DNA of 64,000 nt from ZC4RG19 sp017577565 (lineage in GTDB: Bacteria; Actinomycetota; Acidimicrobiia; Acidimicrobiales; VFJN01). The position numbers were made by a program, and so were the translations under genes. Shown in pieces: positions 51,779 to 60,320 of the stretch. Every line of letters starts with the position of its first letter. Position 1 is the first letter of the stretch. The notes beneath the pieces are model-generated. The model was not told where the DNA came from. It made no database searches and saw only the letters and a program-made list of their open reading frames with translations. The stretch spans positions 24,250 through 88,249 of the forward strand of contig VSCH01000007.1 in NCBI GenBank assembly GCA_047459075.1. Direction: 5' to 3'.

Positions 51779-53128
51779 CTAGAGCACCTCGCCGGAGAAC
51801 TCGAGGTGGCGCATGACGCCCTTGGTGTCGAGCACCAGCTTGGCGTGCCGGGCGATGTCCTCCAGCGGGAAGTCCGGGTGGTCGACGAGCAGGATCACCA
51901 GGTCGGCGGCCGCCAGCTCCTCGGGCGTGCAGGGCACGACCGGGGCCGGCACCGAGGGCGCCACCGCCTTGGGCAGGTACGGCTCGCAGGCCCGCACGTC
52001 GGCCCCCATGGCCACGAGGCGCTCGACCACGGCGATCGAGGGCGACTCCCGCCAGTCGGACGTCCCGGCCTTGTAGCTGAGGCCGAGGGCCAGGATCCGG
52101 CTGCCGTTGACCGCCTTGCGCTCGCGGTTCAGCATCGTCATCACCCGGGTGACGACGAAGTCGGGCATGTGCTCGTTGACGTCGTTGGCCAGCTCGACGA
52201 ACCGGAACGTCTGGCCGAGCCGGCGCTTGACCCGCCACGACAGGTAGGAGGGGTCGATGGGCAGGCAGTGCCCGCCGACGCCCGGGCCGGGCGTGAACCG
52301 CATGAAGCCGAACGGCTTCGTGCTGGCCGCGTCGATGGCGCCCCAGATGTCGATGCCCATCTGGTAGGCGAACATGGCCAGCTCGTTGACCAGGGCGATG
52401 TTGACGTGCCGGAAGGTGTTCTCCAGCAGCTTCACCAGCTCGGCGTCGCCGGTGGAGCCCACCGGGACGACGGTGTCGACCAGCGCCCCGTAGAACGCCT
52501 CGACCGCCCGGCGCGAGCGCTCGTCGATGCCCGAGACCACCTTGGGGGTGTTGACGAAGTTCCAGGTGGGGTTGCCCGGGTCGATGCGCTCCGGCGAGTA
52601 GCCCAGGAAGAACTCCGAGCCCGCCTTCAGGCCCGACTGCTCGAGGATCGGGCGCACCAGCTCCTCGGTCGTGCCCGGGTAGGTCGTCGACTCGAGCACG
52701 ACGAGCGCGCCCGCCCGCAGCCGGCGGGCGAGGGTGGCCGCCGCCTCCTCGACGTAGGACAGGTCGGGCGCCCCGTCCCGCAGCGGGGTGGGCACGGTGA
52801 TGACCGCGACGTCGAAGGGGCCGACGTCGGCCGGCTCGTCCACCGCCCGGTAGCCGGCGGCGAGAGCGGCCTGCAGCTCCTCGTCGGAGACGTCCGCCAC
52901 GTAGGAGGTGCCGGCCCGGAGGGCGGCCGCCCGCTCGGGCGAGGCCTCCAGCCCGACGACCGGGAAGCCGACCTCGACCGCCCGCATGGCCACGGGCAGG
53001 CCGACGTAGCCCTGGCCGACGAGCAGCACGCGGGCGGTCCGCTCCTCGATGCGCCGCAGCAGCACCTCGAGCAGGTCGTCGTCCGTGCGTGCCGGCGCGG
53101 GGGCCGGCGCCAGCGTGGTGTCGGTCAT
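51779..53128 (-). CDS. Nucleotide-sugar 6-dehydrogenase (UDP-GlcNAc/UDP-ManNAc type, WbpA/WecC family)
   Basis: A 449-residue UDP-glucose/GDP-mannose dehydrogenase family enzyme: VLLVGQGYVGLPVAMRAVEVGF for NAD, LESTTYPGTTEELV, FFLGYSPERIDPGN, catalytic K233 (ELVKLLENTFR) and catalytic C288 in GVGGHCLPIDPSYL. The SPERIDPGN and GHCLPIDP wording is typical of the HexNAc-specific subgroup (WbpA, TviB, WecC), which makes UDP-HexNAcA. With WecB at 30842 it could make UDP-ManNAcA. ATGA overlap with the upstream SDR gene. Confidence 0.92.
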   Translation of the reverse strand: MTDTTLAPAPAPARTDDDLLEVLLRRIEERTARVLLVGQGYVGLPVAMRAVEVGFPVVGLEASPERAAALRAGTSYVADVSDEELQAALAAGYRAVDEPADVGPFDVAVITVPTPLRDGAPDLSYVEEAAATLARRLRAGALVVLESTTYPGTTEELVRPILEQSGLKAGSEFFLGYSPERIDPGNPTWNFVNTPKVVSGIDERSRRAVEAFYGALVDTVVPVGSTGDAELVKLLENTFRHVNIALVNELAMFAYQMGIDIWGAIDAASTKPFGFMRFTPGPGVGGHCLPIDPSYLSWRVKRRLGQTFRFVELANDVNEHMPDFVVTRVMTMLNRERKAVNGSRILALGLSYKAGTSDWRESPSIAVVERLVAMGADVRACEPYLPKAVAPSVPAPVVPCTPEELAAADLVILLVDHPDFPLEDIARHAKLVLDTKGVMRHLEFSGEVL

Positions 53129-54078
53129 GAGATCTTCTCCTGGGTGGGCTGGGCACGCTCGCGGAACCAGGCGAGCGTGCGGGCGAGGCCTTCGCGGAAG
53201 CTGACCGCGGGGGCGTAGCCGAGGTCGCGCCGGGCGGCGCTGATGTCGGCGTGCGAGTGCCGCACGTCGCCCGGCCGGGGATCGGTGTGGACGGGGGTGA
53301 CGGAGACGCCGAGCTCGTCGGACAGCAGGTCGAGCAGCTCGAGCAGCGACGCCGGCCGGCCGCGGGCGATGTTGTAGGCCCGCCCGGCGCACCGGTCGGC
53401 GGGCGCCTCGGCCGCGCGGAGGTTGGCGGCCACGGCGTCGGCCACGAAGGTGAAGTCCCGGCTCTGGCGGCCGTCGCCGTGCACCCGCGGCGGCACGCCG
53501 CGGAGCAGGGCGTCGACGAACAGGGGGATGACCGCCGCGTAGGGGCTGTCGTGGCGCTGGCGGGGGCCGAAGACGTTGAAGTAGCGCAGGCAGACGGTCT
53601 CCAGGCCGTGCAGCTCCCAGAACACCCGGGCGTAGTGCTCGCCGGCCAGCTTGGTGACCGCGTAGGGCGAGCGGGGGACGAGCGGCGCCGTCTCGGGCGT
53701 CGGCACCTGGGAGGCGCCGCCGTAGACCGACGACGACGAGGCCAGCACGACCCGGCGCACGCCGGCCCGGTGGGCCGCGTCGAGCACGGCGAGCGTCCCC
53801 CGCACGTTGGCCTGGTCGCTGGCCAGCGGGTCGGCGACCGAGCGGGCGACCGAGCCCAGCGCCGCCTGGTGGAAGACGACCTCGCACCCGGCGACCGCCC
53901 GGGCGACGGTGTCGGGGTCGGTGACGTCGCCCTCGATGACCTCGACGCCGGCCGGGAGGTTGTCCAGCCGGCCGGTGGCGAGGTTGTCGAGCACCACGAC
54001 GTCGTCGCCCCGGGCCAGGAGGGCGTCGACGAGGTGCGAGCCGATGAAGCCGGCGCCGCCGGTGACGAGCGCCCTCAC
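53125..54078 (-). CDS. NAD-dependent nucleotide-sugar epimerase (WbpP/GalE-like SDR)
   Basis: A 317-residue extended SDR: ALVTGGAGFIGSHLVDALL with G7-x2-G10-x2-G13, SSSSVYGGASQVPTPE, SPYAVTK (Y-x3-K), RYFNVFGPRQ and PGDVRHSHADIS. The R-Q-x-x-x-S-P-Y-A-A-V-I-P segment is common in WbpP/TviC-type UDP-GlcNAc(A) 4-epimerases. It lies between the aminotransferase and dehydrogenase genes, coupled to both. It could produce UDP-GalNAc(A) for the repeat unit. Confidence 0.92.
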   Translation of the reverse strand: MRALVTGGAGFIGSHLVDALLARGDDVVVLDNLATGRLDNLPAGVEVIEGDVTDPDTVARAVAGCEVVFHQAALGSVARSVADPLASDQANVRGTLAVLDAAHRAGVRRVVLASSSSVYGGASQVPTPETAPLVPRSPYAVTKLAGEHYARVFWELHGLETVCLRYFNVFGPRQRHDSPYAAVIPLFVDALLRGVPPRVHGDGRQSRDFTFVADAVAANLRAAEAPADRCAGRAYNIARGRPASLLELLDLLSDELGVSVTPVHTDPRPGDVRHSHADISAARRDLGYAPAVSFREGLARTLAWFRERAQPTQEKIS

Positions 54079-55265
54079 GACCGCACCCCCGCGGTCGTGC
54101 CGACGGCCGCCCGCACGGCGTCGGCCCGCTCGTGGAGCCGGGCCAGCAGCTCGACCACGCGGTCGACGGCCGCGGGCGGCATGTCCCGCCACAGCGGCAG
54201 GCTGACGACCCGGTCCGACACCCAGTCGGTCACCGGCAGCGGCGGGGTGCCGAGGTCGGCGTAGGCCTGCTGACGGTGGACCGGCGGGTGGAAGTACGGC
54301 CGGGTGTCGACGCCCTCGGCCTTCAGCGCCGCCGCCACGGTGTCGCGGTCGAGGCCGTAGGCCTCCTCGTCGACGATGACCGTGAAGTCCTTCCAGGTCG
54401 ACGCGTCGCCGGGGTCGACCGCCTGCGGCCGGACACCGGGCACCGCGGCCAGGGCCTCCTGGTAGCGGGCGGCGAGCCGGCGGCGGATCGCCAGGTGCTC
54501 GTCCAGCTCGGCCAGCGACTCGAGCGCCACCGCCGCGTGCAGCTCGGACATGCGGGCGTTCAGGCCGGCGAAGCGGGTGTCGTAGTCGCCCGGGTTGCCG
54601 TAGTCGACGCCGAGGCGGATGCGCGCCGCCAGCTCGGGGTCGCGCACGGCGACGAGACCCCCCTCGCCGGCGGTCATCGGCTTGGTCGGGCTGAGGCTGA
54701 AGACCTCGGCGTCGCCGAACGACCCGACCGGCCGCCCGGCGCGGGTGGCGCCGAAGCCGTGGGCGGCGTCGAAGACGACCGCCAGCCCGGCGGCCCGGCC
54801 GACCTTCTCGACCTCCTCCGGCGCGCAGGGGGCGCCGAACACGTGGGTGCCGACCAGCACCGAGGCGCCCTCCAGGCGGGTGGCCGCGTCGGCCACGTCG
54901 AGCTGGCAGCTGGCCGCGTCGCACTCGGCGAAGCGCGGCACCGCGCCCGCCCACCGGGCCGCGTGGGCGGTGGCCGAGAACGTGAAGCTGGGCATCACCG
55001 CGGCCGTGCCCGGCCGGGCGAGCGCCTGGAAGACGAGCATCAGGCCGGCGGTGCAGGACGCCACCGCCACGACCTCGGGCACGCCGAGGCGCTCGGCCGC
55101 GGCCGCCTCCAGCTCCCGCACGAGCGGCCCGTTGGTGAGCACGCCCCGCTCGTAGGAGGGGGCGAGCCGCGCGGTCACGCGCTCGAGGGGCGGCGTCGCG
55201 GGCCGGAAGAACGGCAGCCCCTCGGGGAAGGCCGGCTGCCCGCCCAGCAGCGCGAGGTCGGTCAT
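54075..55265 (-). CDS. DegT/DnrJ/EryC1/StrS-family sugar aminotransferase
   Basis: A 396-residue PLP enzyme that transfers an amino group from Glu to a keto-sugar nucleotide. Motifs: VASCTAGLMLVFQAL, VMPSFTFSATAHA, VVFDAAHGFG with PLP-ring Asp166, Schiff-base Lys195 in SLSPTKPMTAGEGG and TRPYFHPPVHRQQAYA near the end. Acting after the PglF-like 4,6-dehydratase at 58214 it could make UDP-4-amino-4,6-dideoxy-HexNAc (inference). It starts in the stop codon of the nucleotidyltransferase-like gene (TAATG). Confidence 0.94.
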   Translation of the reverse strand: MTDLALLGGQPAFPEGLPFFRPATPPLERVTARLAPSYERGVLTNGPLVRELEAAAAERLGVPEVVAVASCTAGLMLVFQALARPGTAAVMPSFTFSATAHAARWAGAVPRFAECDAASCQLDVADAATRLEGASVLVGTHVFGAPCAPEEVEKVGRAAGLAVVFDAAHGFGATRAGRPVGSFGDAEVFSLSPTKPMTAGEGGLVAVRDPELAARIRLGVDYGNPGDYDTRFAGLNARMSELHAAVALESLAELDEHLAIRRRLAARYQEALAAVPGVRPQAVDPGDASTWKDFTVIVDEEAYGLDRDTVAAALKAEGVDTRPYFHPPVHRQQAYADLGTPPLPVTDWVSDRVVSLPLWRDMPPAAVDRVVELLARLHERADAVRAAVGTTAGVRS

Positions 55266-56287
55266 TATCGTCTCCTCGTGGACCACGGCGCCCGGACGGC
55301 CATCCCCGGCCCGCTCGTGAACATCGTCGTGGCCACCGGCACCCCGGCGGGGGCCGGCGAGCGCCGCAGCACGCGCTGGGCGAACCCCTTGCGGGCGACG
55401 GGCGCCGGCGCCGGGCGTTCGGCGGCCTGGTGCGGGCGGCGGCCGGCCACCCGCTGGGCCCAGACCGACAGCTCGGTCTTGTCGGCGAGGTCGAACGTGC
55501 CCCACGCCAGGGCGATGGCCTCGGCCAGCGCGCCGGTGAGCCCGAGCGCCTCGGCCAGGCGCCGCGCCGCGGCGGCGTCGAGGCCGGCCGACAGCGCGAG
55601 CTGGGCGACGTCCCGCTGGCGGGCCAGCGGCACGACCGGCGACCCGGCCACCTCGAGGGCGGCGGCGACCAGCTGCTGCTCGAGCGACAGGACCGGGACC
55701 CGGCAGCCGGCCAGCTCGAGGTGCGCCGGCGGGCCCAGGCGCACGAGCAGCGGGGCGGCCCCGCCGGTCTCGGACGCCGCCCCGCCCCCGGCGGGGCCCT
55801 CGGCGAGCCCGGGGAGCGACGCCAGCAGGACCAGGCGCTCGGTGCGCGGCCCCGACCCGGCGGGGGCGGGGCCCTGCAGGGCCCGAGCCTCGGCCAGGCG
55901 GGCCGGTGGCACGAGGACGTGCGCCCGGCGGGCCGGGCGGAGCGCGGCGTCGCCGTAGGCGAGCCGGCGCGCCGGGCCGTCGACGACGCGGTGGTCGATG
56001 CCGGCGGCGGTCAGCACCGACGACGCCGTGACGGCCCGGCGCTCGACGAGCAGCGACAGCCCGGCGTGCTCGGCGACGAGCACGGCCAGCTCGTCGGCCT
56101 GGCCGGGCGTCAGCACCAGGTCGCCGGCGGCGGCGGCCGCCGCCAGGAAGCCGACGAGGTCGGCGGCGACGCAGCCCTGGACGAGGTCGAACCACTCCGG
56201 CTCGGACAGCGGGCCCGGCGGGAGCTCGGTCCGGCTGCCGGCGAGGCCGTGGGCCGCCACGGCGACGAGCCGGTCGGAGGTCGGCAT
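55265..56287 (-). CDS. Degenerate nucleotidyltransferase-family protein (NTP_transf_5-like)
   Basis: A 340-residue protein resembling the uncharacterised nucleotidyltransferases often encoded beside PqqD-like proteins. The expected K-G-x-x-L-x-x-x-Y-x-x-x-x-x-R-x-x-x-D-I-D-L-L core is replaced by VVDGPARRLAYGDAALRPARRAHVLVPP (102-129 region): the second acidic residue of the metal pair is lost and the leading Lys is Asp. An Ala/Gly/Pro-rich insertion interrupts the middle. It is probably not an active nucleotidyltransferase, or it is reduced to a binding role. TGATG coupling with the PqqD-like gene indicates a functional pair. Confidence 0.6.
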   Translation of the reverse strand: MPTSDRLVAVAAHGLAGSRTELPPGPLSEPEWFDLVQGCVAADLVGFLAAAAAAGDLVLTPGQADELAVLVAEHAGLSLLVERRAVTASSVLTAAGIDHRVVDGPARRLAYGDAALRPARRAHVLVPPARLAEARALQGPAPAGSGPRTERLVLLASLPGLAEGPAGGGAASETGGAAPLLVRLGPPAHLELAGCRVPVLSLEQQLVAAALEVAGSPVVPLARQRDVAQLALSAGLDAAAARRLAEALGLTGALAEAIALAWGTFDLADKTELSVWAQRVAGRRPHQAAERPAPAPVARKGFAQRVLRRSPAPAGVPVATTMFTSGPGMAVRAPWSTRRR

Positions 56288-56547
56288 CACGGCACCTCGC
56301 GCACGAGTCCGAGGGACAGCAGGCGTTCGATGGCGCGCCGCACCGCCGGGGGCTCGCCGAGCTCGGCGAGGGCGGTGGCCGGCGCCGGCACGGCCAGCGC
56401 GTCCCACACGGCCCGCTCGAGCGGCGACAGCGTCGTCGCCGCCCGGGCGTCGCCCGCCAGCGCGACGGCCCCGTCGCCGGTCGTGGCGACGAGCGCGTCG
56501 CCGTCACGGGCCCACCGGCCCGGCGCCCGCCCTGGTCCGGAGGTCAC
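56287..56547 (-). CDS. PqqD-like winged-helix protein
   Basis: An 86-residue protein. GTG 56547 is in the stop of the Wzc-like gene (GTGA). The C-terminal half has the PqqD/RRE pattern: LSPLERAVWDALAVPAPATALA followed by AVRRAIERLLSLGLV (hydrophobic helix-turn-helix with G-L-V end). PqqD-type domains bind substrate peptides or partner proteins; here no peptide-modifying enzyme is nearby, so the partner is probably the following nucleotidyltransferase-like protein. Confidence 0.65.
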   Translation of the reverse strand: MTSGPGRAPGRWARDGDALVATTGDGAVALAGDARAATTLSPLERAVWDALAVPAPATALAELGEPPAVRRAIERLLSLGLVREVP

Positions 56548-58235
56548 AGCCGGTCTCCGCGCCTCGGTAGCGGGTCGGCGTCCATGAACACGTCCCGCTC
56601 GTCGACCGGCCCGGCGTAGCGGTCGCGCCGGCGCTCGACGCCGCCGCTCGACCGGGACCGGACCTTCGGCGAGCCGTAGTAGTCGTTGAACAGGCCGACC
56701 GGGACGCCGACGAGCACGACGCCGAGCGTCGGCGCACCCAGCCGCTCGAGCAGCTCGGCGGTGCGGCCGGCGGCCGGGCTCGTCGTGCGGCCGGCCCGGG
56801 CGCAGACGACGACCACGTCGGCCATGGTCACCAGCTCGCGGGTGACGCTGGCCCCGAGCAGCGGCGCCGTGTCGATGATGACCACGTCGGCGAGGCTCCG
56901 GGCCTCCTCCAGCAGCCGCAGCTGGGCGTCGAGCTTGGCCCCGGGCTGGTGCCCCAGCTCGCCGGCCGGCACCAGGTGGAGGCCGGGGACCGAGGTCGAC
57001 TGCACGAAGTTGACGAGCGAGGCGTTGCCGGCCTCGAGGAACTCGCTGACGCCCGGCGCGTCCTCGGCGTCGAAGACCTTGGCCGACAGCGGCCGCCACA
57101 GGTCCCACTGCACGAGCAGGACCGACTGGCCGGCCTCGGCGTAGGCCATGGCCAGGTTGGCCGCCGTCGAGCTCTTGCCGTCGCCGGGCTCGGGCGAGGT
57201 GACGACGATGACCTGGCGGGCGGTGCTCGGCGTACCGTCGCTCCGCGGGCGGAGGCGGCCCGACAGCTCGGCGGCCTCGATCTCGAGCGGCAGCCGGTCG
57301 CGGAACAGCAGCAGGGCCGTGCGCAGCGACCGGTAGGCCTCGGCCAGGCGGTGGTCGTTCTCGTAGCCGAAGACCGCGGCCCGGTGCCGGCTCCGCAGCG
57401 GCAGCAGCGGCACCTCGGCCAGGACCGGCAGACCGAACTGGCGCTCGACCTGCTCCTTCGTGTGCAGCCGCGAGTCGGAGCGGTCGAGCATGATGGCGAC
57501 GCCGAAGGCGAGCAGCACCGCCACCAGGACCCCGAGCAGCAGCGCCTGGCCCCGGGTGACGGCGACGGCCGAGGTGCTGGCCTTCTCCGCCCGGGTGGCC
57601 TCGTTCAGGCTGATCCACGAGGTGGTGCCGGTGGCGGTGGCGGACTGCTCGACCGTGCCGAGCTGCTCGATGAGGCCGTCCCGCTCCCGGACCAGGTCCG
57701 CCGCGCCCGGCGCGTCGTCGCCGCCCTGGGCGGCGATCTGGCTGTCGAGCTCGTTGATCCGGCCCCGGATCTCCTCGGCGCGCTCGTTGGCCTGCGCGGC
57801 CTGCTCCTGCTGGCGGTTCGAGGTGTGCTCGTCGATGAACTTCAGCGTCTCGTCGGCGAACGTGTTGGCCAGCGTGATGGCCTCGTCCGGGGACTCGGCG
57901 CGGGCCGTGATCTCGACGATGCCGAGCTCGAGCGACGAGGTGACCTCGAGGTCGGCCACGAGCTCGTCGGGCGAGCCCGAGTAGCCCAGCACCTCCTTGA
58001 CCCGGTTCGGCACCTCGCCCTGGGTGACCCACAGCTCGACGACGGCCGGGTTGTCGGCCGACGACACGCCCTCGTCACCGGAGGCCTGGTCGCGCAGCAG
58101 CCGGTGGGTGGCCTCGTACTCGGTGGCCGGCCCGGTGGGGGCCACGAAGTAGACGCCGACCAGGACGACCACGACGAGCGCCACCACCACCTTCCAGTGG
58201 CGCTGGAGGACCTTCAGGTAGTCAAGGGGTTCCAT
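56544..58235 (-). CDS. Wzc-like polysaccharide copolymerase with fused BY-kinase-type ATPase
   Basis: A 563-residue protein. Membrane helices at 15-32 and about 229-250 flank an extracytoplasmic Wzz domain (33-228) with a coiled-coil stretch (about 140-195). The cytoplasmic domain has Walker A SPEPGDGKSSTAAN (347-360) and Walker B VVIIDTAPLL (451-460). The A' motif reads VLLVQWDLWRP (372-382) where BY-kinases have V-L-L-I-D-x-D-L-R-R-P, so the first Asp is Gln and the first Arg is Trp. Few C-terminal tyrosines (Y-Y in NDYYGSP and one in DRYAGP). It controls polymer length and export. ATG 58235 overlaps the dehydratase gene by 22 nt. Confidence 0.92.
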   Translation of the reverse strand: MEPLDYLKVLQRHWKVVVALVVVVLVGVYFVAPTGPATEYEATHRLLRDQASGDEGVSSADNPAVVELWVTQGEVPNRVKEVLGYSGSPDELVADLEVTSSLELGIVEITARAESPDEAITLANTFADETLKFIDEHTSNRQQEQAAQANERAEEIRGRINELDSQIAAQGGDDAPGAADLVRERDGLIEQLGTVEQSATATGTTSWISLNEATRAEKASTSAVAVTRGQALLLGVLVAVLLAFGVAIMLDRSDSRLHTKEQVERQFGLPVLAEVPLLPLRSRHRAAVFGYENDHRLAEAYRSLRTALLLFRDRLPLEIEAAELSGRLRPRSDGTPSTARQVIVVTSPEPGDGKSSTAANLAMAYAEAGQSVLLVQWDLWRPLSAKVFDAEDAPGVSEFLEAGNASLVNFVQSTSVPGLHLVPAGELGHQPGAKLDAQLRLLEEARSLADVVIIDTAPLLGASVTRELVTMADVVVVCARAGRTTSPAAGRTAELLERLGAPTLGVVLVGVPVGLFNDYYGSPKVRSRSSGGVERRRDRYAGPVDERDVFMDADPLPRRGDRL

Positions 58236-60103
58236 GCGTCCCTCCGATCGGGACTCGCGAGGTCGTCGGCCACCGGGCGGGCCGGGGCCTTGGCGAGGTC
58301 GACCATGAGCTCGGTCGCCTCGTGGTCGCGGTGCTCGGCCACCAGGTGCTCCATCTCGCGGATGCTCTTGTCGAGGCGCTCGGCCTCGATGCGGATGGGC
58401 GTGAGCCGCACGATCGAGGGGTGCCGCGTCGGGCTGGCCTGCTCCTCGGGGTTCTGGAGGTCCTCGGCCAGCTTCTCGCCGGGGCGCCGGCCCGAGAACC
58501 GGATGGGGATCTCGGTCCCGACCTGGTGGCCCGAGAGGCGCACCATGCGCTCGGCCAGCTCGAGGATGTTCACCGGCTCCCCCATCTCGAGCATGAAGAT
58601 CTCGCCGCCGCCCTCGGACAGTACCGCAGCCTGCAGCACGAGCTGCACGGACTCGCGCACGCTCATGAAGAAGCGGGTCATCCGGGGGTCGGTCACCGTG
58701 ACCGGGCCACCCGCGGCGATCTGGCGGGCGAAGGTGGGGATGACGCTGCCCCGGCTGCCGAGGACGTTGCCGAACCGCACCGAGCACCAGCGGGAGCCCG
58801 GCGGGGCCAGGAGGAGCACGAGCTGCTCGCCGAGCCACTTCGAGTAGCCGAGGACGTTGGACGGCCGGACCGCCTTGTCGGAGGAGATGAAGACCAGGCG
58901 GTCGACGCCGCACTCGGCCGCGGCGGCGACGATGTTGTAGGTGCCGAGCACGTTGGTGCGCACCGCCTCGATGGGCTGAGCCTCGAGGAGGGGCACGTGC
59001 TTGTGCGCCGCGGCGTGGAAGACGACGTCCGGCTGCACCTCGCGGATCAGCGCGGCGACGCGGTCGCGGTCTCGGATGTCGGTGAGGTCGAGCTGCGCCG
59101 GCCGGTCGAGCTGCCCCGCGACGTCGTGGAGGTGCGTCTCGTCGTGGTCGAGCAGGACGAGACGCCCGGGCTCGAGCTCGGCCACCTGCTTCGCGATCTC
59201 GGAGCCGATCGAGCCACCGGCCCCGGTGATGAGGACGGTGGCGCCGCCGACGACGGCCCGGATCTCCTCGATGTCGGTGGTGACCTGGGCCCGGCCCAGC
59301 AGGTCCTCGATGTTGATGTCCCGGGCGTCGCGCACCGAGGGGCGCCCGCCGAGCAGGTCGCGGACGGGGGGCAGCACCTTGAGCGGCACGCCGGCCAGCT
59401 CGGCCCGGTCCATGATGTCGTTGATCAGCTGCTGGTCGGCGCTGGGGATGGCGACGAGCACCTCGTCGGCGCCGAACTGCCGCACGACCTCGTGCAGGGT
59501 GGGGATGCCCCCGACGACCGGCACGCCGAGCATCGACCGGCCCTGCTTGCGGGGGTCGTCGTCGACGATGACCACCGGCACCCGGTCGGGCTGGGACTGG
59601 CGCTGCATCTCGCGCACGATCGAGGCGCCGGCGTCGCCGGCCCCGACGATGGCGACCCGGGTCGCGGCCTCGCCGTCGGCGGCCACGCCCGACCGCCGCC
59701 GCAGCCGCCCCTGGAACCGGGCGGCGCCCATGACCATGGCCGCGAGGAAGGCGCCGAGCAGCGCCACCGAGCGCGGCACCGGGAAGGCCCGCAGGGGGTT
59801 GACCAGGAAGATGAGCGCGCCCGCGGTCGCCCCGGCGAAGACGATGCGACGGGCCTCGGCCACGCTCGCGTGCCGCCAGATCTGCCCGTAGAGGCCCCAG
59901 GCCAGGTTGGCCCCGAGGTGGATGAGGATGATGACGGGCAGGAAGCCGAGCAGCCGCGACTGGTACTCGCCGGGGATGTTGCCGTTGAACCGGACCGCCA
60001 GCAGGACGAGGAACGATCCGGCCACGACCATCATGTCGACGAGAGCGAGCGGGAGGTCGCTACGGAGCCGGCTCAGGACTCGTGCCCGCTTGGTCCCCGT
60101 CAT
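58214..60103 (-). CDS. Membrane-bound UDP-HexNAc 4,6-dehydratase/epimerase (FlaA1/CapD/PglF/WbpM family)
   Basis: A 629-residue protein. Four membrane helices (about 18-38, 50-72, 86-107, 112-128) precede a CoA-binding-like Rossmann domain (VAIVGAGDAGASIV, 150-163) and a catalytic SDR domain with LITGAGGSIGSE (291-302), FHAAAHKHVPLLE, SSDKAVRPSNVLGYSK (407-422) and RFGNVLGSRGSVIPTF. The family removes water from UDP-GlcNAc to a 4-keto-6-deoxy sugar. In the active-site K-motif Leu418 stands where Met is common; Lys422 is kept. It is the first gene of the large operon. Confidence 0.94.
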   Translation of the reverse strand: MTGTKRARVLSRLRSDLPLALVDMMVVAGSFLVLLAVRFNGNIPGEYQSRLLGFLPVIILIHLGANLAWGLYGQIWRHASVAEARRIVFAGATAGALIFLVNPLRAFPVPRSVALLGAFLAAMVMGAARFQGRLRRRSGVAADGEAATRVAIVGAGDAGASIVREMQRQSQPDRVPVVIVDDDPRKQGRSMLGVPVVGGIPTLHEVVRQFGADEVLVAIPSADQQLINDIMDRAELAGVPLKVLPPVRDLLGGRPSVRDARDINIEDLLGRAQVTTDIEEIRAVVGGATVLITGAGGSIGSEIAKQVAELEPGRLVLLDHDETHLHDVAGQLDRPAQLDLTDIRDRDRVAALIREVQPDVVFHAAAHKHVPLLEAQPIEAVRTNVLGTYNIVAAAAECGVDRLVFISSDKAVRPSNVLGYSKWLGEQLVLLLAPPGSRWCSVRFGNVLGSRGSVIPTFARQIAAGGPVTVTDPRMTRFFMSVRESVQLVLQAAVLSEGGGEIFMLEMGEPVNILELAERMVRLSGHQVGTEIPIRFSGRRPGEKLAEDLQNPEEQASPTRHPSIVRLTPIRIEAERLDKSIREMEHLVAEHRDHEATELMVDLAKAPARPVADDLASPDRRDAWNPLTT

Positions 60104-60121
60104 CCCCGCTTCCCCAACCCT

Positions 60122-60160
60122 GCGCGAACTCGCGCGGATCGTGACCTTTCGTCAAAGGTC
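60122..60160. promoter_or_regulatory. Two adjacent inverted repeats in the dehydratase leader
   Basis: GCGCGA/TCGCGC (60122-60127 and 60130-60135) and GACCTTT/AAAGGTC (60143-60149 and 60154-60160). The second is 7 bp with a 4-nt loop, 39 nt upstream of ATG 60103. Either an operator or a leader RNA hairpin. Confidence 0.4.
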
Positions 60161-60291
60161 GAGCGCGCACGCGCCCTGACTAGCCGCCACCTGGTCATCT
60201 TCCGCCCACCTTGTGTTCCCGCCACCGAGGTGGAGGGATCTGGTCGTCGACCAGCGGGCCGAAGCCGCGCCATGCCCGCTGGAACGCAGCA

Positions 60292-60320
60292 ATTCTGGCC
60301 GCGTCGCGCGAAGAATGCAA
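60292..60320 (-). promoter_or_regulatory. Candidate promoter of the 60-kb polysaccharide operon
   Basis: TTGCAT (-35, 60315-60320) and CAGAAT (-10, 60292-60297) separated by 17 nt on the minus strand, giving a leader of about 180 nt before ATG 60103. Confidence 0.35.
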
